Source: CAZRXG01 sp964603985 (GTDB lineage Bacteria; Chloroflexota; Anaerolineae; Aggregatilineales; UBA3940). From it: a stretch of 64,000 nt of DNA. Below, piece after piece: positions 16,770 through 25,769 of the stretch. The stretch spans positions 1 through 64,000 of the forward strand of contig CAZRXG010000010.1 in the NCBI GenBank assembly GCA_964603985.1. The letters are read 5' to 3'. Position 1 is the first letter of the stretch, and each line of letters opens with the position of its first letter. A program made the position numbers and the translations under genes. Below the pieces are notes generated by a model. It did no database searches and was not told where the DNA came from. It saw only the letters and a program-made list of their open reading frames with translations.

Positions 16770-16820
16770 GGTTTCAGCCCGCAAATTACGCGGATTACAC
16801 AGATTTTTCTACACCTTTAT
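16770..16820 (+). repeat. Dispersed repeat, copy 1
   Basis: A segment of about 50 bases containing ATTACGCGGATTACACAG recurs in inverted orientation at 36718-36768 with only a few changes. Here it lies between recJ and aconitase. The rest of the 350-base gap (16631-16979) holds the 11-bp tandem repeat below and the aconitase leader. Confidence 0.8.
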
Positions 16821-16841
16821 CCCACCGCGGCGCGGTTGGAA

Positions 16842-16885
16842 GCGCGCAGTTAGCGCGCAATTAGCGCGCAAGAAGCGCCCAACTG
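16842..16885 (+). repeat. Four tandem 11-bp units
   Basis: Units start at 16842, 16853, 16864 and 16875. The core is GCGCGCAATTA; the second unit is exact, the others differ by one to several bases. It lies between the dispersed repeat and the aconitase start. Confidence 0.7.
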
Positions 16886-16979
16886 TGCAGCTCCTGGCTG
16901 AATTTAACCGCAATGCTCGCCCGGAGGTCACCTGGCCAGCATGATGATTATACATCTTACCTGAAGTCAGTGAGGGACA

Positions 16980-19685
16980 ATGAGCACACAGAAGCACACA
17001 ACCGACCCGTTTGGTGCCCGCGACACGCTTGAGACCCCCGGCGGGCCGGTCGTCATCTACCGTCTGGATCGGCTGGAAAAGGCGGGCCTGGGCGCGGTCG
17101 CGCGCCTGCCGTACTCGATCAAGGTGCTGCTGGAAGCGACGCTGCGCCAGCTTGATGGCTTCGAGATCACCGGGGAGGACGTGGAGAACGTTGCGGCGTG
17201 GGATGGGGACGCCCCGCTCGCGAGGGAGATCCCCTACAAGCCCGCGCGCGTGATCTTGCAGGACTTCACCGGCGTGCCGAGCGTCGTCGACCTGGCTGCG
17301 CTGCGCTCGGCGATGCACCGGTTGGGGGGCGACCCGGAGCGCATCAACCCTCAGGTGCCGGTTGACCTGGTGATCGACCACTCGGTGCAGGTGGACCGCT
17401 TCGGATCGGCCTTCGCCCTGATGTACAACGCCGAGCGCGAGTTCGAGCGCAACCGCGAGCGCTACGAGTTCCTGCGCTGGGGAAAGGAAGCCTTCGACAA
17501 CTTCCGCGTCGTGCCCCCGGCAACGGGCATTGTCCACCAGGTGAACCTGGAATACCTGGCAAAGGTCGTCCAGACGCGCGCCGCCGGGGGCGAGACGGTT
17601 GCTTTCCCCGATTCGGTGGTCGGCACCGACTCGCACACCACAATGATCAACGGGTTGGGCGTGGTCGGCTGGGGCGTGGGCGGCATCGAGGCGGAGGCGG
17701 TGATGCTCGGCCAGCCGATCTACATGCTGATGCCCGAAGTGGTCGGCTTCAGGATGACCGGAGGGCTTCCCGAAGGCGCGACGGCGACCGACCTGGTGCT
17801 GACGGTGACGCAGAAGCTGCGCGAGAAGGGTGTGGTGGGCAAGTTCGTCGAGTATTACGGCCCCGGCGTGAGCCACCTCTCGCTGGCCGATCGGGCGACC
17901 CTCGCCAACATGTCGCCGGAGTACGGCGCGACGATGGGCTTCTTCCCGGTCGACGACGAGACGCTCGACTACCTGCGGTGCACGGGCCGCCCGCCTGAGC
18001 TGGTCGATCTGGTCGAGCGGTACACCAAAGAGCAGGGGCTTTTCCGGACCGACGACAGCCCCGACCCGGCTTTCGGCGACACCGTCGAGCTTGACCTGGG
18101 CACGGTCGAGCCGAGCCTGGCCGGGCCGAAGCGCCCGCAGGATCGCGTGCCGCTGCACCGGGCACAACAGGCAATCCGGCAGGTCGTCGCCGACCTCTCG
18201 GAGGGGCGGGCCGACGGGCGCGGCGTGAGCGTGAAGGTCGAGGACGGGGAGGCGCACCTGGACGACGGCTCGGTCGTGATCGCGGCCATCACAAGCTGCA
18301 CCAATACCTCGAATCCCTCGGTGATGGTCGGGGCCGGGCTGCTGGCGAAAAAGGCCGTCGAGCGCGGGCTGCGCGTGCCGTCGCACGTCAAGACCAGCCT
18401 GGCCCCTGGCTCGAAGGTCGTGACGCGCTACCTGGAGAACGCGGGCCTGATGCCCTATCTGGAGGAACTGCGCTACCACGTCGTCGGCTACGGCTGCATG
18501 ACGTGCATCGGCAACAGCGGCCCGCTTCATCAGGAGATCGCCGCCGCCATCGCCGAAAACGATCTGGTCGTGGCCGCCGTGCTGAGCGGCAATCGCAACT
18601 TCGAGGGGCGCGTGCACCCGCTGACCAGGGCCAATTACCTGGCCTCACCGCCGCTCGTCGTCGCCTACGCGCTGGCGGGCACGGTGGACATCGACCTGTG
18701 GAACGACCCCATCGGCCACGACGAGGCAGGCGAGCCGGTCTACCTGCGGGACATCTGGCCGACCCATGACGAGATCCGGGAGACCATCCGGGCGGCGCTC
18801 AGGCCGGAACTGTTCGAGGAGGCGTACGGCGACGTATTCGGCGGCAACGAGACCTGGAACCAGATCGCCGTGCCGGAGGGCAGCCTGTACGCCTGGGACG
18901 CGGAGTCGACGTACATCAAGGAGCCGCCGTTCTTCGTGGGCATCACCGCCGACGAGCCGCCGGTCACGCCGGTCAGGGGCGCGCGGGTGCTGGCCCTGCT
19001 GGGTGACAGCATCACCACCGGCCACATCTCGCCCGCCGGGGCGATCCCGGCCAACAGCCCGGCGGCGCACTACCTGATCGCCAACGGGGTCGAGCCGCGC
19101 GACTTCAACTCGTTTGGGTCGCGGCGCGGCAACCACGAGGTGTTGGTGCGCGGCACGTTTGGCAACATCCGGCTGCGCAATCAACTGGCCCCCGGCACCG
19201 AGGGAGGGGTGACCGTCTACCTGCCCGGCGGTGAGCAGATGAGCATCTACGATGCGGCGATGAAGTACCGCGCGGCGGGCGTCCCGCTGGTCGTCATCGC
19301 CGGGAAGGAATACGGCAACGGCAGCTCGCGCGATTGGGCGGCCAAAGGCCCGCTTCTGCTGGGCGTCAGGGCGGTGCTGGCCGAGAGCTATGAGCGCATT
19401 CACCGCAGCAACCTGATCGGCATGGGCGTGCTGCCCTTGCAGTTCAGGGAGGGCGAGAATGCCGGGACGCTCGGTCTGACCGGCTTCGAGGTGTACGACA
19501 TCGAGGGCATCGACGATGACCTGGAGCCGGGGCAGGAGGTGACCGTTCGCGCCACAGGCGACGACGGCCAGGAGACCGTCTTCACGATGATCGCCCGCAT
19601 CGATACGCCGGTCGAGGTCAGGTACTATCGCAACGGCGGCATTCTGCACACCGTGCTGCGCGACATGGTGCGGGAGGGGAGCTAG
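16980..19685 (+). CDS. acnA: Aconitate hydratase A
   Basis: Aconitase converts citrate to isocitrate in the TCA cycle. The 901-residue protein has the AcnA/IRP layout: N-terminal domains with HTTM (DSVVGTDSHTTMINGLG), the three cluster cysteines in SCTNTSNPS (about residue 438) and YGCMTCIGNSG (about 504-507), and a C-terminal swivel domain with GDSITTGHISPAG and GKEYGNGSSRDWA holding substrate-contact residues. Length and motifs are normal. GAGGG lies 5 bases before the ATG. A hairpin terminator follows, so the gene is likely monocistronic. Confidence 0.96.
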   Translation: MSTQKHTTDPFGARDTLETPGGPVVIYRLDRLEKAGLGAVARLPYSIKVLLEATLRQLDGFEITGEDVENVAAWDGDAPLAREIPYKPARVILQDFTGVPSVVDLAALRSAMHRLGGDPERINPQVPVDLVIDHSVQVDRFGSAFALMYNAEREFERNRERYEFLRWGKEAFDNFRVVPPATGIVHQVNLEYLAKVVQTRAAGGETVAFPDSVVGTDSHTTMINGLGVVGWGVGGIEAEAVMLGQPIYMLMPEVVGFRMTGGLPEGATATDLVLTVTQKLREKGVVGKFVEYYGPGVSHLSLADRATLANMSPEYGATMGFFPVDDETLDYLRCTGRPPELVDLVERYTKEQGLFRTDDSPDPAFGDTVELDLGTVEPSLAGPKRPQDRVPLHRAQQAIRQVVADLSEGRADGRGVSVKVEDGEAHLDDGSVVIAAITSCTNTSNPSVMVGAGLLAKKAVERGLRVPSHVKTSLAPGSKVVTRYLENAGLMPYLEELRYHVVGYGCMTCIGNSGPLHQEIAAAIAENDLVVAAVLSGNRNFEGRVHPLTRANYLASPPLVVAYALAGTVDIDLWNDPIGHDEAGEPVYLRDIWPTHDEIRETIRAALRPELFEEAYGDVFGGNETWNQIAVPEGSLYAWDAESTYIKEPPFFVGITADEPPVTPVRGARVLALLGDSITTGHISPAGAIPANSPAAHYLIANGVEPRDFNSFGSRRGNHEVLVRGTFGNIRLRNQLAPGTEGGVTVYLPGGEQMSIYDAAMKYRAAGVPLVVIAGKEYGNGSSRDWAAKGPLLLGVRAVLAESYERIHRSNLIGMGVLPLQFREGENAGTLGLTGFEVYDIEGIDDDLEPGQEVTVRATGDDGQETVFTMIARIDTPVEVRYYRNGGILHTVLRDMVREGS

Positions 19686-19709
19686 CCGCTTCGAAGCGCA
19701 AATTCCCGG

Positions 19710-19745
19710 CGCGCCCCGGTGAGCCAACCGCCGGGGTGCGTTTTT
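19710..19745 (+). terminator. Rho-independent terminator after aconitase
   Basis: Stem arms at 19710-19719 (CGCGCCCCGG) and 19731-19740 (CCGGGGTGCG), one internal mismatch, then TTTTT at 19741-19745. Confidence 0.7.
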
Positions 19746-19816
19746 GTTGCGTGGGGTCTGTGCCTGGCGCATAATGGGAGGAGCCGCCCGGCGCCGATCA
19801 GCAGAGGATGCCAGCC

Positions 19817-20812
19817 ATGCAGAGCGAGAGTCCCGGCCACAGTGAGCAGATCAACACCAGCGACGCCATTGCGATCCTGTTTTCCGCCGCGCTGGTGTTG
19901 ACCTTTTTGTACTTCATGGAGGTGGGGGTTCCCCTGCTGCAGCAGCGCATCACGCTGCACCGGGAGGTGCTCGACAACACGGCGATCTTTCCCTATCCGT
20001 ACAGAGTGCTGGTCCCGCTGGTGATGGAGGGGCCCGTCCGGCTGCTTTCGCGGCTGACCTCGTACAACGTCGCGTTTGTCGCCTCGTACCTGGTGTACGA
20101 TCTGCTGGCAATCTTCTTCATCCTGGTGACGCTCTTCGCCTTCCTGCGCCGGTGGTTTACGGACAACCAGAGTTTGATCGGTGCGCTGTCCGTGGCGACG
20201 ACCATGCCCATGGCGCTGCGCGACCACGACTTCCAGCCCTGGTCGTTTCTGGAGGTGGGCCTCTTCACGCTGGCGCTGATCCTGATGCTCAGGCGGCGCT
20301 ACTGGCTGCTGGGGCTGGTGACGCTCATCGCCGCCTTCAACCGCGAGACGGGCGTGTTTATCCCGATGGCGTTTGCCTTCACGCAGATCGACCCGGCAGC
20401 CGTTCTCAAGAAGGAGAAGCCGTTCCCGCTCAGAACCATCCTGCTGGCCGGGCTGTATTTCGCGCTGTGGCTTGGCCCGTTCGTCGGGCTGCGGCTGGCA
20501 CGGGGCATCGCCGACCGGCCCTATTCGTTGCAGCTTCTGTGGCACAAGAACACGGTGCCGGGCCACATGCTACAGACGTTCATCAGCGGCTCGCTGTTTC
20601 TGGGTTTCTTCTGGGTGTTCGCCGTCAAAGGCTTCAGGCACACCCCAGTGTTTGTCAGGCGGGCGTCGCTCATCATCCCGTTTTACCTAGTGCTGTTCGT
20701 CGTCTACGGAGCGTGGTACGAGGTGCGGCTGCTGATGATGCTGTATCCCCTGATCGTCGCCATGGGGCTGTCGTTTCTCTATCATCGGGCACGACCGGTT
20801 GAGGCCGGGTAG
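19817..20812 (+). CDS. Polytopic membrane protein, possibly GT-C-like
   Basis: 331 residues with eight or more hydrophobic helices. A luminal/periplasmic-like loop near the front contains PYPYRVLVPLV, and a mid-protein FNRETGVFIP motif sits just after a helix. These patterns recall GT-C glycosyltransferase-like membrane proteins, but catalytic residues cannot be assigned, so this stays tentative. I chose ATG 19817 because GAGG lies 9 bases upstream; ATG 19808 directly abuts that site. The next gene begins about 40 bases downstream on the same strand. Confidence 0.7.
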   Translation: MQSESPGHSEQINTSDAIAILFSAALVLTFLYFMEVGVPLLQQRITLHREVLDNTAIFPYPYRVLVPLVMEGPVRLLSRLTSYNVAFVASYLVYDLLAIFFILVTLFAFLRRWFTDNQSLIGALSVATTMPMALRDHDFQPWSFLEVGLFTLALILMLRRRYWLLGLVTLIAAFNRETGVFIPMAFAFTQIDPAAVLKKEKPFPLRTILLAGLYFALWLGPFVGLRLARGIADRPYSLQLLWHKNTVPGHMLQTFISGSLFLGFFWVFAVKGFRHTPVFVRRASLIIPFYLVLFVVYGAWYEVRLLMMLYPLIVAMGLSFLYHRARPVEAG

Positions 20813-20852
20813 TCTGTCGCGGGGGCGAAAAACCATGTCACGGAGCAGAAAG

Positions 20853-21785
20853 ATGTCTTCATCACACAACGAGCGGGCAATCGGTGGACGAAGGGCGTCG
20901 GCGATGACGGCGGGCCTGATCATGCTGGTGCTGGCCGCGCTGGCCTGCAACGTCCCCGACGGGTCGGGCGGCGACACGGAGGCGACCGTGCAGGTCGTCT
21001 ACAGCACCATCACCGCGCAGGCGGGCATGTCGCCTGTGCCGACCGACACGCCTACCGAGGCCGCCACCGCCACGCCGACGACCACCGGGACGCCGACCGT
21101 CACGCCCACGCCGCCCGAAAACCGCACCGGCAACGGCGACAACCTGACCATCCCGCGCTGCACCAAGACGGTCACGGTTGACGGGGGCGACGCCGATTGG
21201 AAGCAGCAGGCCGGGGTCACGCCTTTCGCGCTCACTCACAACACCTTCGGCGAGGCCGAGTGGCAGGGGGCCGACGATCTATCCGGGCGGGCGCGCATGT
21301 GCTGGATCGACAGCATGCTCTACCTGTTCGTCGAGGTGACGGACGACCTCCACGTGCAGACGCAGCAGGGGCGCACCGCCTGGAAGGGCGACGAGGTGGA
21401 ACTGGTCTTCGATGCCGACCTGCGCGGTGACTTCTACGACGAAGACTGGAACGACGACGACACCCAGCTTGGCTTCTCACCCGGCGACTTTGGCGACATC
21501 CTGGCGGGGGTGATGGAGTACCATCCCGCCGACAAGGCGCTGGATGACGTTGAGATCGCCGCGCGGCGCGCCATCGGGACGGGCGGGGATTACGTCCTTG
21601 AGGTGGCGATCCCCTGGAGCGTGCTGGGGGTCGTGCCCAGGGCGGACACCAATTACGGCTTCTGTCTCGCGATCAGCGACAATGACCATGTCGGGGAGGC
21701 GCAGCAGGATTCAATGGTCAGCCACTGCACCGACCTGTCGATCCCCGACCCGACGACGTGGGTGACGCTGCGGCTGGCCCCTTAG
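20853..21785 (+). CDS. Lipoprotein with CBM9-like domain
   Basis: The signal peptide ends in a lipobox (VLAALAC), so the protein should be lipid-anchored on the outer face of the membrane. A Thr/Pro-rich linker (TPTEAATATPTT and similar) follows, then a beta-rich domain from about residue 105 with the CBM9-like pattern VDGGDADW, LYLFVEVTDDLH, GDEVELVFDAD and LEVAIPWSVLGV. CBM9-type domains bind sugar ends or act in enzyme complexes; the ligand here is unknown. The start could be 20835 or 20853; GGAG lies 7 bases before the latter. It converges with the gene at 21800. Confidence 0.75.
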   Translation: MSSSHNERAIGGRRASAMTAGLIMLVLAALACNVPDGSGGDTEATVQVVYSTITAQAGMSPVPTDTPTEAATATPTTTGTPTVTPTPPENRTGNGDNLTIPRCTKTVTVDGGDADWKQQAGVTPFALTHNTFGEAEWQGADDLSGRARMCWIDSMLYLFVEVTDDLHVQTQQGRTAWKGDEVELVFDADLRGDFYDEDWNDDDTQLGFSPGDFGDILAGVMEYHPADKALDDVEIAARRAIGTGGDYVLEVAIPWSVLGVVPRADTNYGFCLAISDNDHVGEAQQDSMVSHCTDLSIPDPTTWVTLRLAP

Positions 21786-21799
21786 CTCGGCGCGGACGG

Positions 21800-22552
21800 T
21801 CACCCCTCCGGCTTGCGGGCGATGGCGATCAGGCGCTGCGCGTTTTGATCGTAGGCCGAACCGGCCAGGTCGCCGTAGACGCGGATCGGGTCGAACCCGG
21901 CCTGCTCCAGCACCTGCCGCAGGTCCGACGCGCCGTAGAGGCGGTGTGAGACCGGATATTCGAGCACCTGGCCGTCTTTGATGAGAATCCAGCGGCTTTC
22001 GACCCACGTCCAGTCTTTGGTGACCGTGGAGCCTTCGAGGACGATGGTGCCGTCCTCAAGCTCGTACCAGTTGCGCGGCCTGTAGATGCGGGCCAGCACC
22101 TCCTTGCCCATCAGCTCCATGACCAGCGCCCCGCCGGGCCGCAGCGAAGCGTGGAAGTTGAGCAGCACCCGCAGGTCTTCGTCCGGGTCTTCGAAGTAGC
22201 CGAACGACGTGAACAGGTTGACGGCCAGATCGAACGCCTCCGGGCGCTGGAACTCGCGCATGTCGGCCTGGACAAATTCGACCGCCAGGCCAAGCTCGTC
22301 GGCGCGGGCGCGCGCCTCGTCCAGGTAGGCGGCGGTGCGGTCGACGGCGGTGACCTGGCAGCCCATCCGCGCGAATTCGAGCGTGTGCCGCCCGACCCCA
22401 CACGGCAGGTCCAGCACGCGAACCGGCGGCTCCAGCGCGGCCAGCGCCATCACCTGCTCGACTTGCTGGGGGGCAAGCTCCCACGCCTGCGGCGGAAAAA
22501 GTTTTTTGCCGGTGCCCTCCCACCATTGATCCTTGTCGTACCATTCCGTCAT
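21800..22552 (-). CDS. Class I SAM-dependent methyltransferase
   Basis: 250 residues. Motif I reads VRVLDLPCGVGRHTLEFARMG, with Pro in place of the more common Gly before Cys, followed by VTAVDRTAAYLDEARA and a VQADMREF loop that binds the adenine. A C-terminal beta-rich part (WVESRWILIKDGQVLEYPVSHRLY) resembles the Methyltransf_25 group found near sugar or lipid genes. The start ATG 22552 has GAGAAGG five bases upstream; the open frame continues to 23497 but that part is a shadow of the gene below. It follows the Tat-exported gene by 17 bases and is probably co-transcribed. Confidence 0.85.
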   Translation of the reverse strand: MTEWYDKDQWWEGTGKKLFPPQAWELAPQQVEQVMALAALEPPVRVLDLPCGVGRHTLEFARMGCQVTAVDRTAAYLDEARARADELGLAVEFVQADMREFQRPEAFDLAVNLFTSFGYFEDPDEDLRVLLNFHASLRPGGALVMELMGKEVLARIYRPRNWYELEDGTIVLEGSTVTKDWTWVESRWILIKDGQVLEYPVSHRLYGASDLRQVLEQAGFDPIRVYGDLAGSAYDQNAQRLIAIARKPEG

Positions 22553-22569
22553 AGGCCCTTCTCTTCGGC

Positions 22570-23772
22570 TTAAGCCAGCCCACTCCACACGCAGGCGGTC
22601 TTGATCAGCGCGTTCCAGGTGTAATCGGTGCGGGCCGGGTCGTACGTCCCCACCTCGCCCGGCACCAGCTTGATGATCTCCTTCGAGCGCGGGTCGGCTG
22701 CCAGCTCGTTGATTACCAACTGCCCGACCATCTGCTCGTAGGCCGCGTCGGCGCTGATTTTGTAGGCCAGAGCCAGCGCGACGATAGTGTACATCGGCCA
22801 GTAGCCGCCGTTCTGGTAGTCGCCCGGCGAGTTCAGACTCGGCGCGAAGAACCACCATGCGGGCAGGAACTCGCCCGACGAGCGCGCGACGATCTTGATC
22901 CCGGCCAGCCGCCCGTCGTCGTAATACACGGCGGCTTTTTCGACCAGCCGCCCCACGTGGTCGAGCACCACCTGGTCGGGCAGGATCGGCTCGCCGTACA
23001 GGTAGCGGCTCAGGAACTCCGGGAAGATGGATGAGTTGTCCATCGCCCAGGCGAAGTTTGAGTAGCGGCCCAGGCGCACGTAGCTCCCGGTGTAGAACGC
23101 GCGATACTGCTCCTGCGCGGCGGCGACATCCGCCTCGGTGACGCCGCCCAGCCCCAGGCTGACCATCGCCCGGCGGGCCAGACAGAGCAGGCCCTGGTTG
23201 TGGGAGATCGCCTCCTCGGTGCTGAAGTCGAGCGTGTCGGCCCAGTAGCGGAAAGGCCCAGGCGGTGAGATGTAGGTGTGGTTGCGTACGTGGCCCTGCA
23301 CCCAGGTGTAGGCGCGCTCGATGCGCTCGGTGTCGAGCTGGTAGCCGTGCCGCGTCAGCCAGTCCGACGCGAGCACGAACAGCAGCCCGCCCTCGTCGTC
23401 CTGCGGCTCCAATACGCCCGCCTCGTCCGGGCTGAGCGGGACGGCACTCCTGATCTGGCCGTCGGGGAACTGCGTCTCGGCGAACGGCTGGTAACAATCG
23501 AAGCCCAGCGCCAGGTCATCGAGCGCCAGCGGCCCCCAGAAGAGGCCGTCGCGGATGTACATGCCCGGATACAACTTGGCCGAGCGTATCGCCCGCCGCC
23601 CGTTGGCCTCGACGATGTTGCGCCGCGTCGAAGCCTCGTAGTAGGGCAGCAGGTCGCGCCAGTTGTCCTGGGCGTGGGCCAACCCGATGCGGCTCAGCGC
23701 CAGCCCGCCGAGCGCAGCGCCGGACAGCCTGAGAAACTCGCGCCGCGAGATCGTCCCGGTGTGAGTGGTCAT
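22570..23772 (-). CDS. Tat-exported six-hairpin glycosidase-like protein
   Basis: 400 residues. The N-terminus has a twin-arginine signal (SRREFLRLSGAALGG, about residues 8-24) ending near AHA, so a folded protein should be exported. The mature part is all-helical in appearance with Trp- and Tyr-rich loops (LYPGMYIRDGLFWGP, DNSSIFPEFLSRYL, PAWWFFAPSLNSPGDYQNGGYWPM), which fits the (alpha/alpha)6 barrel of glucoamylase-type glycoside hydrolases. The family and substrate are not certain. The start is ATG 23772; AGGAGG is 14 bases upstream, a little far. The adjacent methyltransferase may share the transcript. Confidence 0.72.
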   Translation of the reverse strand: MTTHTGTISRREFLRLSGAALGGLALSRIGLAHAQDNWRDLLPYYEASTRRNIVEANGRRAIRSAKLYPGMYIRDGLFWGPLALDDLALGFDCYQPFAETQFPDGQIRSAVPLSPDEAGVLEPQDDEGGLLFVLASDWLTRHGYQLDTERIERAYTWVQGHVRNHTYISPPGPFRYWADTLDFSTEEAISHNQGLLCLARRAMVSLGLGGVTEADVAAAQEQYRAFYTGSYVRLGRYSNFAWAMDNSSIFPEFLSRYLYGEPILPDQVVLDHVGRLVEKAAVYYDDGRLAGIKIVARSSGEFLPAWWFFAPSLNSPGDYQNGGYWPMYTIVALALAYKISADAAYEQMVGQLVINELAADPRSKEIIKLVPGEVGTYDPARTDYTWNALIKTACVWSGLA

Positions 23773-23909
23773 GTCTCTGCTTTTCCCCTCCTGTAGTGCC
23801 GGTTTGACGCGCGGGCCAGTGTAGCATAACAGGCCGCGAATCAACAACGCCGGGCGGTCGCCGGAGAGGGGTGGATTGCGATACCATTAGTGGTGGAAAG
23901 GATGGAACC

Positions 23910-24656
23910 GTGACCCACCGGCCAGACCGCGAACACGCCGCCCAGGTGCGCGCGTTGTTCGGGCGCATCGCCCGGCGCTACGACCTGATGAACCGTCTGA
24001 TGACGCTGGGGCGTGACCGCGCCTGGCGGCGCTACGCCGTGCGGCAGGCGGCGCTCGCCCCCGGTGGGCGGCTGCTCGACGTGGCGACCGGCACGGGTGA
24101 CATCGCGCGGGAGGCGCTGAGACAGCACGATGGCCTGTCGGCTGTGGTCGGCGTGGACTTCTCCGACCCGATGATGCAGGTCGGCAGGCAGCGGCCCGAC
24201 GCGGATCGGATCGCGTGGTGCAGGGCCGACGCGCTGGCGCTGCCTTTCCCCGACGCCGCCTTCGACGCGGTGGTCTCCGGCTACCTGGTGCGCAACGTGA
24301 CCGACATGGCGGGCGTGTTCCGCGAGCAGGTGCGCGTCGCCAGGCCGGGCGGGCGCGTCGTGTGCCTCGACACCTCGCCGCCGCCGCGCGGCATCCTGCG
24401 CCCCCTGATCCGGGTGTATTTCTGGCTGGTTATTCCCCTGCTGGGCCGTATCGTGGCCGGGAGCGGCACGGATTACACCTACCTGCCCGAATCTACGGAG
24501 GGCTTCAAGACGCCCGACGAACTGGCCGCCATCATGCGCGAGGCCGGGCTGCGCGATGTCTGCTACCGCCGCTTCATGTTCGGGACGATGGCCGTGCACG
24601 TCGGGGTGTGCCCGCCGCGCGTGACGGGAGGGGGAACAAAAAAGCCCGGGCAGTAA
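23910..24656 (+). CDS. menG: Demethylmenaquinone methyltransferase (UbiE/MenG family)
   Basis: The enzyme adds the last methyl group to menaquinone, the quinone that complex I reduces. Signature motifs: FGRIARRYDLMNRLMTLGRDRAWRR at the front, motif I LLDVATGTGDIA, VVGVDFSDPMM, FDAVVSGYLVRNVTDM (the usual form has G-RN) and RPGGRVVCLD. Length is about 248 residues, normal for the family. I chose GTG 23910 because the family usually begins about ten residues before this motif; a GTG at 23871 is possible. It diverges from the Tat-exported gene. Confidence 0.88.
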   Translation: MTHRPDREHAAQVRALFGRIARRYDLMNRLMTLGRDRAWRRYAVRQAALAPGGRLLDVATGTGDIAREALRQHDGLSAVVGVDFSDPMMQVGRQRPDADRIAWCRADALALPFPDAAFDAVVSGYLVRNVTDMAGVFREQVRVARPGGRVVCLDTSPPPRGILRPLIRVYFWLVIPLLGRIVAGSGTDYTYLPESTEGFKTPDELAAIMREAGLRDVCYRRFMFGTMAVHVGVCPPRVTGGGTKKPGQ

Positions 24657-24665
24657 ACCCAGGCT
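24638..24665 (-). terminator. Minus-strand terminator overlapping the end of menG
   Basis: Arms AGCCTGGG and CCCGGGCT (24665-24658 and 24650-24643 on the minus strand) are followed by T residues at 24643-24638. It should end the transcript of the convergent sulfite-oxidase-family gene and covers the menG stop codon. Confidence 0.6.
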
Positions 24666-24697
24666 CACAGGGAAAGCGTCCGCCGGTCCATCACGAT

Positions 24698-25300
24698 CTA
24701 CCGGGCGAAGCGCTGCTCCTTCCAGGGGTTAGCCTTGTTGTGGTAGCCGGCCTGCTCCCAGAAGCCCAGCCGGTCGCTGTCGGTGAACTCGATGGCGCGC
24801 ACCCACTTGGCGCTCTTCCAGAAGTACAGTTTGGGGACGAACGTGCGCAGTGGGAAGCCGTGCTCCGGGTCGAGGAACTGTCCATCGTACTTGTAGGCCA
24901 GCAGCACGTCGTCGCCCAACATGACCTCCAGCGGGGTGTTGGCCGTGAAGCCGTACTCACAGTGGGCGATCACGTATTGGGCTTCGGGCCTGACGCCGAC
25001 CAGGTTGACGAAATCGCGGAAGAGCACGCCCTCCCACGTGGTGTCGAACTTGCTCCAGCGGGTGACGCAGTGAATGTCACAGGTGAGCGTCGTGGTGGGG
25101 ATCTTCAGGAACTCCTTCCACGTCCAGGTTTTCTCCTCCTCCACCAGCCCGAAGGCGCGCAGCGTCCAGGTGTCCAGATCGATCTGTGGAACCGGGCCGT
25201 AGTGCAGCACCGGGAACTTGAGCGTGAGCGACTGGCCGGGCGGGAGACGGTTCTCCTCAAGCATCTTCTTTTCCAGATCGCGACGTTTGCTGTCCAACAT
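24698..25300 (-). CDS. Sulfite-oxidase-family molybdopterin oxidoreductase
   Basis: 200 residues forming a single oxidoreductase-molybdopterin domain. The expected Mo-ligand cysteine is Cys78 in CDIHCVTRWSKFD (74-86), followed by TWEGVLFRDFV, the acidic loop and the C-terminal PKLYFWKSAKWV pattern. There is no signal peptide, Tat motif or heme domain, so it resembles the small cytoplasmic members rather than YedY. The substrate and electron partner are unknown. ATG 25300 has GGAGGA seven bases upstream; the longer frame to 25399 has none. No molybdenum-cofactor genes are in the window. Confidence 0.85.
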   Translation of the reverse strand: MLDSKRRDLEKKMLEENRLPPGQSLTLKFPVLHYGPVPQIDLDTWTLRAFGLVEEEKTWTWKEFLKIPTTTLTCDIHCVTRWSKFDTTWEGVLFRDFVNLVGVRPEAQYVIAHCEYGFTANTPLEVMLGDDVLLAYKYDGQFLDPEHGFPLRTFVPKLYFWKSAKWVRAIEFTDSDRLGFWEQAGYHNKANPWKEQRFAR

Positions 25301-25512
25301 GAGTGTCTCCTCCGCAGTGTAAGCTACCTTGTAAAACTTGCGACGAACTGCCTGGCGAGATATAGAATAGAGTTTAGCGTCCCGATTCCGGCCCGGCAAC
25401 GCCGTTTTGTACTACTGAGACCTGAAAAATTTGTGAATCACGCCCGGTTGAGCTTTTCAGTTCGGCTCGTGCGGTGTACACTAGGGAGAACAATAAACAA
25501 CAACCGGTTTGC

Positions 25513-25541
25513 TTGTCACGCCTGGGCATGGATGCTATAAT
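25513..25541 (+). promoter_or_regulatory. Promoter of tRNA-Val
   Basis: TTGTCA (25513-25518), a 17-base spacer and a perfect TATAAT (25536-25541) lie 12 bases before the tRNA. Confidence 0.8.
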
Positions 25542-25553
25542 GTCGCCACCATG

Positions 25554-25627
<74 letters not shown>

Positions 25628-25644
25628 CTAATATGTGCGATGAT

Positions 25645-25683
25645 ATGCGGTAACGCCCGATAACGGTTGGAGCCGCATTTTTT
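25645..25683 (+). terminator. Terminator after tRNA-Val
   Basis: ATGCGG (25645-25650) pairs with CCGCAT (25673-25678), with a small inner stem, and six T follow at 25678-25683. Confidence 0.6.
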
Positions 25684-25769
25684 GATAAGGAGCCACAGAC
25701 GACCTGGCCGTTGACCGGTGACGGTCAACCGGCTTTTGCACTGATGTTTGGTTTGATTGTGAGGTTGCC

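Noticed and set aside
16809..18617. Long minus-strand frame opposite aconitase
   Set aside because: Its His/Arg/Asp-rich composition is typical of the antisense of GC-rich genes; aconitase on the plus strand is certain.
22553..23497. Upstream extension of the methyltransferase frame (21800-23497)
   Set aside because: It is a shadow of the Tat-exported gene on the same strand in another frame; the methyltransferase has its own start and ribosome site at 22552.
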